The notes under the pieces: model-generated | Database searches by the model: none | Seen by the model: only the letters and a program-made list of their open reading frames with translations | Told to the model about the DNA's origin: nothing | Shown here: positions 22,740 to 34,852 of the stretch, one piece after another | Position numbering within the stretch: the first letter of the stretch is position 1 | How the letters are laid out: each line of letters opens with the position of its first letter | Assembly (NCBI GenBank): GCA_025175895.1 | Contig: CM046006.1 | Location: 69,584,288 to 69,648,287 of the forward strand | Reading direction: 5' to 3' | Length of the DNA: 64,000 nucleotides | DNA from: Wurfbainia villosa | Taxonomy: Eukaryota; Streptophyta; Magnoliopsida; Zingiberales; Zingiberaceae | Made by a program: the position numbers and the translations under genes

Positions 22740-23522
22740 ATCCTTTCTGAAGTCCCGCTGTCATACTTCAGAAATCCCCAAGTAGATAAGTACGACGCCA
22801 CGATGAATCCTGAAGAGCACCTATCACAATTTGCTGGAGCGGGCTCGCTCCACTGCTATACTGATGCCCTCAAGTGTCGGGTCTTCCGAACCACCTTAAC
22901 CGGCTCAGCATAAAAATGGTTTAACACTCTGCTCCCGGGGTCTATTACTTGTTTTGTTGATTTTCAGGGGATGTTCCACCAAGAGTTCACCAGCTACAAG
23001 GCGTACAAGCACGATGCTTCCATTCTACTGCACATTACGTAGGGGCCCTCAAAGTCACTCAGAGGGTATCTTCATCGGTTCACTTCCACCGTCAGAAGCA
23101 TCCCTTCAGCAAGGTTGGATGCTTTCAGAGTGGTCATTCCGCACTGGCTAAGGGAGGGTCCTTTCCTTAGCTCACTTTTGAGGAAACCCGCGAATAGCTA
23201 TGAGGAGCTATTGAGCCGTGCGGAGAAGTATATCAACATGGAAGAAGGGATGAAAGTTCGAAGAGCCGAACGAGCCTCCGCAATGGTCCCTGCCGAAAGA
23301 AATCGCCCCGTAGCCCCTCGAGCACCTCCCAGACAGGAATATGTACGACCCTTTCTACCGGAGGCTCCCAGGCCTCGGTTATTGCTACAAGGCGCTCGCC
23401 CCACACAACCCTTGCAGATAATGGTCGCCAATGTAGTCCCTCCCCCAAGGACTTGGAAGGAGTGGGAGATGGAATTCTATGACTAGCAAGGTCTTCTACA
23501 GTGGCCAACGGGGTATAGGGGA

Positions 23523-26285
23523 GTGCCTCGCAACCCTCCCACCCCGTTCTTTTGCCAGTACCATATGGAATACGACCACGCCAGTGGTCGATGTTTCAAA
23601 TTGCAAGAGGAACTGGAGCGCCTCCGAGCCGCTTACCCACAAGTGCGGCCTCAGACTGGAGGACCGGCCTGGCGAGGCCAACAACCCAATATGGCTCATC
23701 CGGGGCCATATAACCAACGGTCGCAAGTTACTTTTCCTCTGGACCCTCAAACTCCGGCCCAAGAGGGAATCTCACAAGGGGGCCCATCATCTGATATGAA
23801 TAACGTCCCCACACGGGGGGTTATTCAGGTTATTGCAAGAGGACCCACTGATGGGGATTCCAACTGGGCGCGGAAATCATATGCTCGTCTCATGGAGAGC
23901 TTGGCTATAATTACTGATCAGGCTATCCAGACCGCACTGCTGGATTCGTTCAGGCCAGAGGATCTTCGAGGCATCCTGCTGCCTCACACGGATGCTTTAG
24001 TGATCCGTATTTCCCTAACCAACTATGAAGTGGCCCGGGTACTAGTTGACTCGGGAAGTTCTGTCAACATCCTCTTTCAGGAGGCCTTCAGATAGATGCG
24101 GCTGGGAAACACCTAGCTAGAAAATGTGACCACACCCCTCTTCGGGTTTTCGGGACATGTGGTCCACCCCACAGGGCATATTTCATTGCCCCTGACTCTT
24201 GGCACAAAGCCCAGCTAAAAAACTAATATAGTTCCTTTTCTTATTGTGGATGCTCCGTCCACCTATAATGCAATTCTAGGTCACCCCTTCCTTTCCATTT
24301 TTCAGGCGGTGGCTTCTCCGTATCACCAAAAGGTGAAATTTCTTGTCGGACAGCTGATTGGAGAGGTCAGAGGCGAGCAGAAGGCTGCAAGGAGTTGCTA
24401 CGTGCAAATGGTCAGGGATGACCAAAAGAAGTCTCGAACTAATGACCTCAAAGGGAAAGCCATCGTGATTTTTGACGTTTGCATGCTGGAAGAATCTCCC
24501 CCCAAAGCGGAGAAAATGGAAGAAGGAGAGATGGTGGAGATAGCTCCCGGAAAAGCCACTCAGGTAGCACAGCAGTTGGAGGCCAAAGAGGAGTTGGTGG
24601 CCTGCCTAAAGAAGAATAAAGACTTTTTCGCCGGAGATGTGCATGATCTTATGGGAATCGACCCTCGCATTGCTGAACATCACCTCAACATTACTAGAAA
24701 AGTCCGACCCGTCCAACAGAAGCGGCGATATTTTGGACCCGAAAAGGACAAAGTGATAGCTGAAGAAGTAGATAAATTGTTGAAAGTGAGTCATATGAAA
24801 GAAATTCAATTCCCCGAGTGGGTCTCCAATGTAGTCCTAGTCCCCAAGCCCTTTGGGCAGTGGAGGATGTGTATTGACTTCCGTGATTTAAATAAAGCAT
24901 GCCCTAAAGACTGCTACCCCTTGCCTCGCATTGATCAGTTGGTGGACTCTACGGTAGGATATGAGGTGATGTCTTTAATGGATGCTTACCAGGGATATCA
25001 TCAGATACCACTGGCCAAAGAAGATCAGAAGAGGGTTAGTTTTGTAATGGCAGGAGGGTTATATGCTTATGTGGTAATGCCCTTCGGCCTAAAAAATGCG
25101 GGGGCTACATACCAGCGGCTCATGGATAAAATCTTTGCGGAACAAAAAGGGAAAAATGTGAAAGTTTATGTTGACGACATCCTAGTCAAATCAAAAACCA
25201 CTCGGGATTTGGTTAAGGATCTAGATGAAACTTTTGCTACCTTGAGGCGATATAACATGAAGCTGAACCCTAAAAAATATTTGTTCGGGATGAAAAGCGG
25301 GAAATTTTTGGGATATATAGTAACTGAGAAGGGATTGCAGGCTAATCCGGAGAAGGTGCAGGCATTATGTAATATGAAGTCACCCACTAATTTGCGAGAG
25401 ACTCAAAATCTAGTAGGGAGAATTATTTCTCTATCCCGATTTATAGCCAGATCAGCGGACAAGGGGCTACCTTTCTTCAGGATTTTGCGCAAGGCTACTA
25501 AATTTCAATGGGATGATCAATGTGAGCAGACTTTCCAAGAGCTGAAGAAGTATTTAGCTGGACTTCTGTTGTTAGCCAAGCCAGTGGCAGCAGGAGAGCC
25601 TTTGTTGATGTATTTAGCTGTTTCAGAAGGAGCCATCAATTCAGTCTTGTTGAAGCAAGAAGGTTCTTAGCAGCAGTCTATCTATTAAACCAGTCATATC
25701 CTGAAAGGGGTTGAATCCCGTTACACTGAGCTGGAGAAGTTGGCGTATATTCTAGTCTTGACAGCCTGCAAGTTGAGACCGTACTTTCTAGCTCATCCAA
25801 TTAATGTTTTAACTCATAGTGAATTAGGCAAGGTTGTTACTAAGTCTAATTTTTCTGGGAGACTGGCTAAATGGGTAGTGGAACTAAGTAAATATGACAT
25901 TCATTATCAATCCCGAACCGTCATTAAGGCTCAGGCTCTCGCTGACTTTCTAGCTGAGGTACCTGTTGGTTCAGAAAATGGCTCATCGACAAAAGAAGAG
26001 GGATCAAAGGCATGAAATGTATTTGTGGACGGCTCTTCTGGGTCTGCAGGTAGCGTGGTGGGAGTTCTGTTAATATCCCCTGAGAAAGAGGAAACTCGCA
26101 TAGTCGTGTGCCTGGGATATCGGGTGTCCAACAATGAAGTAGAATATGAAACTATTTTAGCAGGGTTGCAAGCCACCAGAGCTGTAGGAGCAACCTTCGT
26201 TATAATCCATTCAGACTCCCAGTTACAGTATCACAATTTCAAGGCTTTTTCACAGTTCGGGAAGAAAGATTGCAAAAATATTTGA
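23523..26285 (+). pseudogene. Element A pol, first part: protease, reverse transcriptase, two RNase H domains
   Basis: The gag frame continues here with stops. A C/H-rich knuckle FCQYHMEYDHASGRC lies near 23550. The protease core VDSGSSVNIL is near 24045. Reverse transcriptase (about 24760-25350) carries FRDLNKACPKDCYPLP, YQGYHQIPL and the catalytic YVDDILV motif (about 25170). Connection and a degraded first RNase H follow to about 25990. A second RNase H begins at about 26025 with VDGSSG, NNEVEYE and SDSQL, giving the expected D, E and D. A second RNase H just before integrase is a mark of the Tat group. Stops occur at 24093-24095, 25668-25670, near 25686 and at 26013-26015, and a frame break follows 26285. 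Reverse transcriptase copies the element RNA and RNase H removes it; this copy cannot be expressed intact. Confidence 0.9.
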
Positions 26286-27005
26286 AGGTTTTCAAGAAAG
26301 AAAAGGCTAATTTTCACCAAGTCCTCTTAAACAGATTCCAAGGGAGAACAATGGGAAGGCAGATGAGTTGGCTCGGATGGCCAGCGCGATGGAAGGGGTG
26401 AAGCAGCTTGAAACAGTTTGTGTGGAAGTCCCTACTTCTCTGGTGATATACAATATGGAGGAAACCATACCCGAACCAGATTCGATCCCTGATTGGAGGA
26501 CTGACATTATAACATATCTACAACAAGGAAAAGTCCCATGCATGTGGCACCTTTGCAGAAAAAATTCTTATTGGTGACTGTGGATTACTTCTCCAAGTGG
26601 GTGGAGGCAGAGCTCCTTGCCAAAATCACTGAGAATGCTATGATACAATTCCTGTGGAAGAATATTATCTGCCAGTATGGTATTCCCCGGAGGTTAGTTA
26701 GTGACAATGGGCGGCAGTTCCAGGGCAAGAAAATCAAGGAATGATGCCAAAGTCTTAATATCCAGCAAGCTTTTACTTCGGTGGCTTATCCTCAAGCTAA
26801 CGGGCAGGTTGAAGTAACTAATAGAATCTTTATCCAAGGATTGAAGACTAAATTGGGGGCTCAGAAAGAAAATTGGGTGGAGGAATTGCCAGGGATCTTG
26901 TGGGCCTACCGAACCACGCCAAAAACTGCAACAGGTGAAACTCCTTTCAGCCTGGTATACAGAACGGAGGCTGTTATTCCGGTGGAGGCCCTTTTAAGTA
27001 GTGCC

Positions 27006-28066
27006 TGTTGGATCGATTTGAAACGCTAGAGGGGGGGTGAATAGCGTTAGTGAAAACTTTTCTTTTTCGACAATTAAAACCAAGTACGCAGCGGAAAACA
27101 AAATATAAACACAAGAAAGACACAAAGCTTTTTACTTGGTTCACAGCCCACCGGCTGCTAATCCAAGGCCCTGCGATCCTTGATCGCTTCCGAAGGGCAA
27201 TCACTAAAAGTCTCTTCCTCGTTGGAGGTAAGAGACAAGACGATTACAATGATTATAAGGCCGGTAACAACCTTACCGGTCCTTATACAAATTAAGTACA
27301 GAAATATAATAATACCGACAATTAATTAGAAGATGACGCACGGTCGGAGTAGCGTTGTAGAGAGCACGAGCACTTGAGAGATTCTTGAATTTGGGTTTGA
27401 GTCCTCCCCTCCTTTTATAGATTTGCACCTAGGAATTTGTCCCGATCCAGATCCAAAACTCGTGGATCTTATCTTGAGGTGGCAGCTTATCTTATCTTGA
27501 GGTGGAGGCTTATCTTATCCTGAGGTGGCGGCATCAATCTCTATCTCTTTGACCTTGTGCACTGATTCGCCTACATCACGATCGATTCTTAGCAATGATC
27601 GCTTCACGATCACGACATCTCCAATTGACTCATCGTGACTTGAGAATTCCTGCAATACAAGATTAGCACAATAGATGCATAATGTCATGCAATGTGACAG
27701 TCCATTGACTGTCCGATCTCGACTTCAGCATTCCTTAGGAAGCCTTAGTTGGATCGACGCCTAGGATTGTCCTCTAACCGAGGACGCGTCCTTACCACCG
27801 CTCCACACACGGAGCTTACCTTTGGTCCTCTTGACCTGCCACTTAGCTTTGGCGTCACCACCGAGGTTCCTCGACTCGAGGTTCTCTGGTGTCGCTCGAC
27901 CACCACGGTTTCCAACTTGAGATTCTCCTGGATGTCGCCGACCTTTGGCTTAGCTTAAACACTTCCCGCACACTTAGCATATCACATGAGATAACAAAAT
28001 AGCATAACTTTGAATCTTTGCCATCATCAAAATCAAGGTTCGATTTCTAGTGCCCCCGCACCAACA
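27006..28066 (-). repeat. Element D 3' LTR (left copy)
   Basis: 1061 bp. It differs from the right copy mainly by scattered 1-10 base insertions and deletions (for example around 27085-27260 and 27780-27950). The shared CTAGAGGGGGGGTGAATAGC motif lies near its left end. Confidence 0.9.
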
Positions 28067-28078
28067 ATCTCCCCTTTG
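28067..28078 (-). other. Element D polypurine tract
   Basis: The minus strand reads TCAAAGGGGAGAT next to the LTR, the expected plus-strand primer position. Confidence 0.75.
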
Positions 28079-29504
28079 ATCTATGGCAAACCAATTCAAA
28101 GTTAAGAGAAAATAAGCAAGAACATTGAATACCATTTTTCAAAACATCCCCTTAAGGGTACCTCCCCCATAACCCTGGGTGATTTTTGAAAAATAATTAC
28201 TTTTTGGAAAAGAAAAAGTAAGTAACCTCTTAACTTTATTCTCTCTCCCCCTTTGACATATATCAAAAATAACTTTATATTGAGTACATTGCCAAGAAAT
28301 AGAATTTTTAAACATGCTAATCAAGTTGATTTAATATGTTCAACTTTCTTTAATACTTAGGAGTTTAGGTTTCTAGATCCTGCACCAACAATGTATATCC
28401 TAGGTTAGAATGTGACCCCCTAACCTTTAACATTGTTATAAAATTTTGAGAAAGAAAAAAAAACATTTTAAAGGCTCATGTCTATTGGTTTTTATGCCAA
28501 ACTGGAGGTAGCTAGATACTAAGTTTGTCCAACTTAAGTCTTCTCTCCCCCTTGGCATATTATCAAAAGAAGGATTTAAATTTAGAAAATATTGGTGATT
28601 TTTTTTTAAAAAATATTTTTTAACAACTTCTATGATGATCATCCAATTAGAACCTCCCACTTAACCTAACATCCTTGCTAGCCACAAGGAAGGCTTATCT
28701 AGAGGGTCTCTCCTTTTGTCTGACAAACTCTTAGGGCATCCTTGTTGGCCATAAGGAAGGCTCACCTAAGTGTCCAAAGGGTATAGGTATCTAATGTTGA
28801 CCTAAAGATTTAGATTTTTAGTATTGGTCAACTAACCATCATTTTAAGAAGTATAGTTGTTTTGAAAACTACATATAACTACACACAATAATCATGACAA
28901 CCAATAAGAATAGTTTTAAGAATCTATTTATGTGTATACAAAATTTGAAATCGTTTTTAAAATCATTTTTAATTTGTTGTCCTTACCATCTCACTCATTC
29001 TATATGATCGATCAAGTTATCCTTATAGGTATTGTGAGATGAATTTAATTTAATGCCTTAGAAATTAATTAATCTTGGGTTAGATTCAGATTTAACCTTT
29101 AGTTAGTTAAGTGAACATTTCAAAAGAGGGCTTCCAGGTCGTGGCGAGGCACAGGGGCCTTCTTTGATCGGAACAACGACCACTTCCTTAGACAAAGCCA
29201 ACTTAGGAAATTACACACTTAATTCACTTAAGGTTACGTCCTTGTCTAACTAGTTTAGGATGTGGTGAGGTAGCTTCAGTTAATTCCACTTAGTTAAATG
29301 CACCAAGCTAGATACTCCTTATCCAACTCGGATACACTTGACTTCGTTTCCTTAACGTACTATCATCTCACCGCGTCCTGATACTATGTTATCAAGATTA
29401 ATTAATTATTTCCTATCTAACTATTCTATGAGAGTTAACTAGTATGTATGACATGACAAAATAAGCATGATAATGACATGTATGCATGAGCAAGCTACAT
29501 TCAA
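28079..29504 (-). other. Noncoding 3' region of element D
   Basis: About 1.4 kb, AT-rich, with no supportable ORF. Two phrases around 28680-28800 (CTTGCTAGCCACAAGGAAGG and CTTGTTGGCCATAAGGAAGG) are near-repeats. Nothing else was recognised. Confidence 0.6.
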
Positions 29505-30770
29505 TCAATTTAAAGAAATGGTTATTTTCTTGGGTGGACTTTTATTTGTTCCATAGTTATAAGATACTTTATTATAATTAGGTTTACAAATTTTAGTGTC
29601 TTGATTTTTGGTTAGCTTAGACTTGTAACCCAAGTCTACATATTTATTAGTTGAATTTTTAAAAGTTGAAGGTTTAATTGCTAGATTATTAATTTGTGTA
29701 TAATCAAATTGTACTCTATTATAATTAATTTTATTGGTTTGATTAACTAATTTTGAATTTTTAATTAAGTTAGATTGTGAATTATTTAAAATAGGATTAT
29801 TAGAATTTTTCAAAATAATATTATTAGACTTTTTCAAGATAAGATTATTAGATTTTTTAAAAGTAGAATTATTGTTAGAATTATTTAAGATAAGATTGTT
29901 AGAGTTTTTAAAGGTAGAATTATTATTAGAATTATTTAAGATAAGATTGCTAGAGTTTTTAAAGGTAGAATTATTAGAATTATTTAAGATAAGATTGTTA
30001 GAGTTTTTAAAGGGAGAATTATTATTAGAATTATTTAAGATAAGATTATTAGAGTTTTTAAAGGTAGAATTATTATTAGAATTATTTAGATTATCTTTGG
30101 AATTTTTTAAAGTTAATTTCGAATTTTTTATGGTTGAATTTTTTAAAATAGAATTTTTTAATTCGGAATTATCTAGATTAATCAGATCTAGGATTTGATG
30201 ATTTTGTCCTATAGTTTGATTATTCTGATCAAGGTTTTGATTATTCTGATTAAGTCCTAGGTTGGTTTTATCCTTAACTTGATCTAGATCTATATTAATT
30301 AAACTAAAAACTTGATTAATCTCTTGGTTAATTTTATCAAATGTAAGATTAATTTGATCATTTTCTTCCATGATATTGTTATTATTATTATTTAAACTAA
30401 TTAAATCTGAATTAATTAATTTTTTATTATTTGAATTATTAATTGTATTATTTAATTGACAACAATTACACAATTTATCTAAATTATCAACTATTCTAAA
30501 ACTCAACTTTTCAAAATTATTAATTTTACTAACCTTTTTCTCCAGACATCGATTCTTGTAGTGACCGAATCTTCTGCACCCGAAGCATTTGATGTGCTCC
30601 TTGTTCTTCCGTACTCCTGGCAATGGTGTCCCTTTGCCGCTTGTGTCGTTGCTCGAGTCTTACGAGTATGACACTTATTTTTATAGTGTCCTCTCTCCCT
30701 ACACTTGAAACAAATAATATGGAATTTAAAATTTAAATTGACATTGTTACCTTTAGGCATTGAGCGATAC
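29505..30770 (-). pseudogene. Element D ORF: two CCHC knuckles and a long Asn/Ser-rich tandem repeat
   Basis: An ATG near 30760 starts MPKGNNVN (an earlier MEEYRS start is near 30778). The first knuckle CFKCRERGHYKNKC lies near 30690. A frameshift near 30600 moves reading to the frame with CFGCRRFGHYKNRC (about 30548-30590). That frame continues to 29505 as a protein dominated by Asn, Ser, Leu and Lys, with about six 16-17 residue units (NNSNNNSTFKNSNNLIL) encoded at about 29810-30110. The gag core present in B and C is missing. Such knuckles bind nucleic acid; I assign no role to the Asn-rich part. Confidence 0.7.
29810..30110 (-). repeat. 51-bp coding minisatellite (17-residue Asn/Ser units)
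   Basis: About six near-identical 51-base units, some shortened by three bases, stay in the minus-strand frame. Length changes are multiples of three, which keeps the frame open. The plus-strand ORF over the same bases (Leu/Glu/Phe-rich) is a shadow. Confidence 0.8.
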
Positions 30771-30940
30771 TCTTCCATGGTTAGCTCTACAACGATCTTC
30801 CAATACTCGCAAAAAAACACAAACCAAAACGTCCCAAGACTTGCTCTTGGATTAGTAGTGTGGGAGATAATTAAAAATAAAAATAAAAATAAAGAAAAGA
30901 AAATGCTCGATCGGTGGTTGCACCGAATCTGAGCGCCCCC

Positions 30941-30952
30941 GCTCTGATACCA
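30941..30952 (-). other. Element D primer-binding site (tRNA-iMet)
   Basis: The minus strand reads TGGTATCAGAGC, a perfect match to the plant initiator-Met site, two bases from the LTR at 30955. Confidence 0.9.
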
Positions 30953-30954
30953 AT

Positions 30955-31992
30955 TGTTGGATCGATTTGAAACGCTAGAGGGGGGGTGAATAGCGTTAGT
31001 GAAAACTTTTCTTTTTCGACAATTAAAACCAAGTAAGCATAGAAACAAAATATAAACACAAGAAAGACACAAAGCTTTTTACCTACCGCTAATCAAGGCC
31101 TCGCGATCCTCGATCGCTCCAAGGGCAATCACTAAAAGTCTCTTCCTCGTTGAGGTAAGAGACAAGACGATTATAATGATTATAAGGCCGGTAATAACCT
31201 TACGGCCCTTATACAAATTAAGTACGTAAATATAATAATACCGACAATTAATTAGAAGATGACGCACTACGGAGTAGCTGTAAAGAGCACGAGCACTTGA
31301 GAGATTCTTGAATTTGGGTTTGAGTCCTCCTCCTTTATAGATTTGCACCTAGGAATTTGTCCCGATCCGCATCCAAAACTCGTGGATCTTATCTTGAGGT
31401 GGCACTTATCTTATCTCGAGGTGGAGGCTTATCTTATCCCGAGGTGGCGATCAATCTCTATCTCTTCGACCTTGTGCACTGGTCGATTCATCTACATCAC
31501 GATCGATCCTCTTAGCAATGATCGCTTTCACGATCACGACATCTCCACTGACTCATCGACTTGAGAATTCCTGCAATACAAGATTAGCACAATAGATGCA
31601 TAATGTCATGCAGTGTGACAGTCCATTGACTGTCCGATCTCGACTTCAGCATTCCTTAGGAAGCCTTAGTTGGATCGACGCCTAGGATTGTCCTCTAACC
31701 GAGGACGCGTCCTTACCACCGCTCCACACACGGAGCTTACCTTTGGTCCTCTTGACCTGCCGCTTAGCTTTCGGTCACCACCGAGGTTCCTCGACTCCCC
31801 GAGGTTCTCCTGGTGTCGTCTGACCACCACGGTTTCTCAACTTGAGATTCTCCGGATGTCGCTCGACCTTTGGCTTAGCTTAAACACTTCCTGCACACTT
31901 AGCATATCACATGAGATAACAAAATAGCATAACTTTGAATCTTTGCCATCATCAAAATCAAGGTTCGATTTTCTAGTGCCCCTGCACCAACA
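30955..31992 (-). repeat. Element D 5' LTR (right copy)
   Basis: 1038 bp, paired with 27006-28066 and followed by the target duplication GTGCC. ORFs such as 31670-31927 recur in the left copy and are not genes. Confidence 0.9.
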
Positions 31993-32723
31993 GTGCCCGT
32001 GTGGAATTTTATGAGCCGGAGCATAACCAAATTATTCGAAGCACTGAGCTGGACTTGGTGGAAGAAAAAAGGGAATAGGCACGGAGGCGAGCTGAATTTT
32101 ATAAACAAAGGGTGCAACAAGTCTTTAATAAAAGGGTAATGCCCCGGAGATTTCAAGAAGAGGATTTGGTTCTGCGCAAAGTTAACCCCGCTGAAGATCC
32201 AGGAAAGCTAGCTACAAATTGGGAGGGACCCTATGAAGTGACACGGCGCATGGCAAGATCAGCGTATTATCTGAAAGATGATCAGGGCAAGTAATTCCCT
32301 CGACCCTGGAACGCTGTACACTTGAAATATTTTTACACTATGTAAGAGAGGATGGATGGAAAAAAGAGTGAGAGGCTTCTTGGGGAACATATTCGATGAT
32401 TCACTATGTCATTAGATTTATGGCAAACATAAATACGATTGATGAGTCATTTGCATTAATATTAAAATTCTCTTTAGCGGGCTATGAAAAGAAAAGAAGA
32501 TAAAGAGGGAGCTATGTATAGTAATCTGAATCTTTTAATGATGACTGTCCCAAAGCAATACATCAAGTTATAACCTAAAACGATCTAGAGGATAGCGTCG
32601 GAAGTCGATTTCCCAATGTAAGGAAAAAGCAGGGTGATTCGCAGGGGGTAATCCTTGGTCAGCATACTGCCGAACCACTTCATTAAATCCGTCCTGGAAG
32701 GCGACACGCATCAGGGCTATTAG

Positions 32724-34428
32724 TCATTCGCGTCGGCTCGGGTCATCTAGACTTCGATTATGATGAAGCCTGCGACAATTCTCTTGATTCTCCCAGAGAG
32801 ATCGGCGCATTTCGCTATAACATCGGGATATTTCCATAATAGCATCCGCCAAGACCGAGATGTCGTCCCCTCGGGAAGTTTGGTCCTGTTGAAGAAGCCT
32901 CGTCATGTCCATCATGTTCTAACGTATTGAAGCTGAAATTCCCTCTACAGCCTCCGTATGAGATCTGGTGCGAACAAGCTCACTGCTCAGCCTCTGGAGG
33001 GATGTTTCTTGCCTGCGTATACGGGCATGAGCGTGCACCCTAGAAGTTATTAAGGAGAAGTTTTCTTGTACCTCCTTGCACAGGCGGGTGCGGAGATCCC
33101 CTATTTTGTCCTCCGCTCTTTGGTGTCGAACCCGCAAACTTGCAATGAGTTCAAAATACTTTTTTTTCGCAGAGGAGCTCAACTATTTGCTCCTTAAGGT
33201 TCACCAACTCTTGAGAACAGGAGGCTACTACCTCAGTTTGTTCCTGTTGAGTGTCTGGTGGAGTGGGTATTAATTCTGTGTGGGCCCGCTGTTGTGCTTG
33301 TAATACCGCTATGGTTTTGGCATCTTTCTGTTGTTGGCAATGAGCTTCTATCAATTGCTCCTGACATTGTTTCAGCTGTTGTGACAAGAAATGCTCTCGA
33401 TTCTGGGCAGCAGTTTGATCCTCCAATCGCTGCTGCTCCCACTTTAAAGACTGAGCTTGATATTGCTGGAAGGAGCGGTCCAGTTCTTGATAATTGGTTA
33501 AGGCCTGGAGATTATTTATCAAAAAGAAATCATTAAGCAAAGAAAATTAGAGAAGCCAGTTTGAGGAATATACCAATTCCAGAGCGTGGTGCAGACCTTC
33601 CATCCGAGGGATTAATTCTTCTAAGTTTAAGATCCGAAGACCCCGGGGGGAAGAAGAAGAAGGGATGGATGATACCAGAGGTGAAGGTTCATTTATGGTG
33701 GGGGGATGAAAAGAGGGAGCAATGGGTTGTGCCGGGGGTTCAGAAGGAAGAGAAGAAAGAGCTCTTGTTAAGAGGCTCAAAGAGGTAGGGGTCGAGAGAG
33801 AAGAAGCAAAAGTGGGGGGTGGAAGACTTAACATGGTAGGCTGTGGAACGGGCACGGAAGAATCTGCAGGAGGGGATTAGTTCAGTGAGGAGTTTGATGA
33901 GGAAGATATGGAGAGCATTAGGATGGAAAACTCTTCACTGGAAAAAGGAAAAGTAGAAGGACCCTGGTTTGTATCCAAGGGAGTGGAAAGGCCTTTCAAG
34001 TTATGAGCATCGGGGGAAAGTGACGATGGGAGAATCTCAACTACCATAGGTTCAGGTGCAGGAGAATGCGTTGGGGAAAGAGAAGGAGAGGACGTAGGGA
34101 CGTCTGCTGCCGACAGGCGTTGACGCGCTGCTTCTCTGTATTCAACTTCAGGTTGTAATAAGGGAGGGGGCGATTTGCGGATACCCAAGGCAGAAGGGGA
34201 AAAGACGAGAGAGTTAGGGTTTACGAGCGGCATTGGAGATGAGGATAGACCGGCTACCCTAGTCTCATCAGGAGCGGGAGAGACGGGGGTTTCAGAAGAA
34301 CGAGGAGGAGAAGGGAGAGCTGAGATAAATGTGGTGGCAATGGACGAAGGTAAGGGAGGAGGTGAAGGCGAAGGCGCTGCTAGCTGTTGACCCTCATCCC
34401 GCCCAAATTCTGGATAGCGTTTTGCCAT
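32724..34428 (-). pseudogene. Element A antisense ORF group 1: Ser/Pro-rich plus coiled coil
   Basis: On the strand opposite pol, an ATG at 34428 starts MAKRYPEFGRDEGQ. It leads into a Ser/Pro-rich stretch (to 33877), another Pro/Ser-rich stretch (33855-33547) and a Gln/Glu-rich heptad-like segment (33540-33151). These three share one frame with stops between them. Further charged helical segments (33182-32919 and 32915-32724) lie in another frame. The layout resembles the antisense ORFs described in Tat elements. No catalytic motif is visible, and the breaks suggest decay or unrecognised introns. Confidence 0.55.
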
Positions 34429-34852
34429 TTCCCGTTGAAAAAAGGAATATATCCTGCCTGTAGGGGAAAGAAAAGAAGTATTGGAGTTGGCGGATGGAAT
34501 GCCGAAGGATGGCGGTGGAAGGAAAAAAGGATAAAGAAGTAGGAGAAGACGGAAAGGCAAATAGAGAAGATGACAATGGAGAAGAGGAAAGATGAAGCGA
34601 CTTATATAGAAGGAATGTTGAATGAGCTTGCAATGTCAATTGGGCTACTAAGCTGTAAAATGGGCCCTGGGAAAGAGGGGAAATGATGATTTATTCCTCT
34701 GATTGCCCGTTATCTGTTAAAACCCTTTTCTTCATATGATGAAAAGAACGAGGGTATCCAACTTCAAGATGAATGAAGGAATAATGGCGGTATGAGGGCA
34801 GATCCTTGGGTCAAGTTAGCATATTTTTTATGCGGATTGGCATTGGTTGCAG

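Larger units (their letters stand above)
8890..23486 (+). pseudogene. Element A gag, split by element B and by stop codons
   Basis: The N-terminal part (about 8890-9185) has a Pro-rich stretch and runs to a phrase read as MDIL at the insertion point. After element B the frame resumes at 22740 with a gypsy gag core (PEEHLSQF near 22812, then a T-L-T-G-S-A stop K-W-F pattern near 22900). It continues through 23115-23486 with basic and Pro-rich residues. Joining the flanks across the ATCCT duplication restores the frame. Stops replace expected Gln codons (TAA near 22912, TAG near 23040). Gag forms the retroelement particle; this copy is inactive. Confidence 0.85.
27006..31992 (-). mobile_element. 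Element D: non-autonomous LTR retrotransposon with zinc knuckles and Asn-rich ORF
   Basis: LTRs are 27006-28066 (1061 bp) and 30955-31992 (1038 bp), TGTTGGATCGATTTG to CCAACA. They are flanked by GTGCC duplications at 27001-27005 and 31993-31997. The primer site left of the right LTR and the polypurine tract right of the left LTR give the minus orientation. The interior (28067-30954) has only a broken zinc-knuckle/Asn-rich ORF, with neither gag core nor polymerase. It sits in the integrase of element A. Confidence 0.92.
26368..32345 (+). pseudogene. Element A integrase, zinc region deleted, interrupted by element D
   Basis: A linker (26368-26540) reaches D-W-R-T-D-I and YLQQGKVP, then jumps directly to MHVAPLQKKFLLVTVDYFSKW. 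The HHCC zinc-binding domain and its flanks, normally well over 100 residues, are missing. The catalytic core shows D (TVDYF), D (VSDNGRQF) and E (NGQVEVTNR) at about 26580, 26700 and 26810. A stop lies at 26742-26744. Element D splits the frame at 27005. It resumes at 31998 with VEFYEPEHNQII and ends with a basic C-terminal domain and F-P-R-P-W-N-A-V-H near 32300, after a stop at 32292-32294. Integrase joins cDNA to host DNA; this one is defective. Confidence 0.87.

Noticed and set aside
29872..30198. Plus-strand Leu/Glu/Phe-rich ORF of 108 residues
   Set aside because: It is a shadow of the minus-strand Asn-rich repeat; the opposite frame also encodes the zinc knuckle and is much longer.
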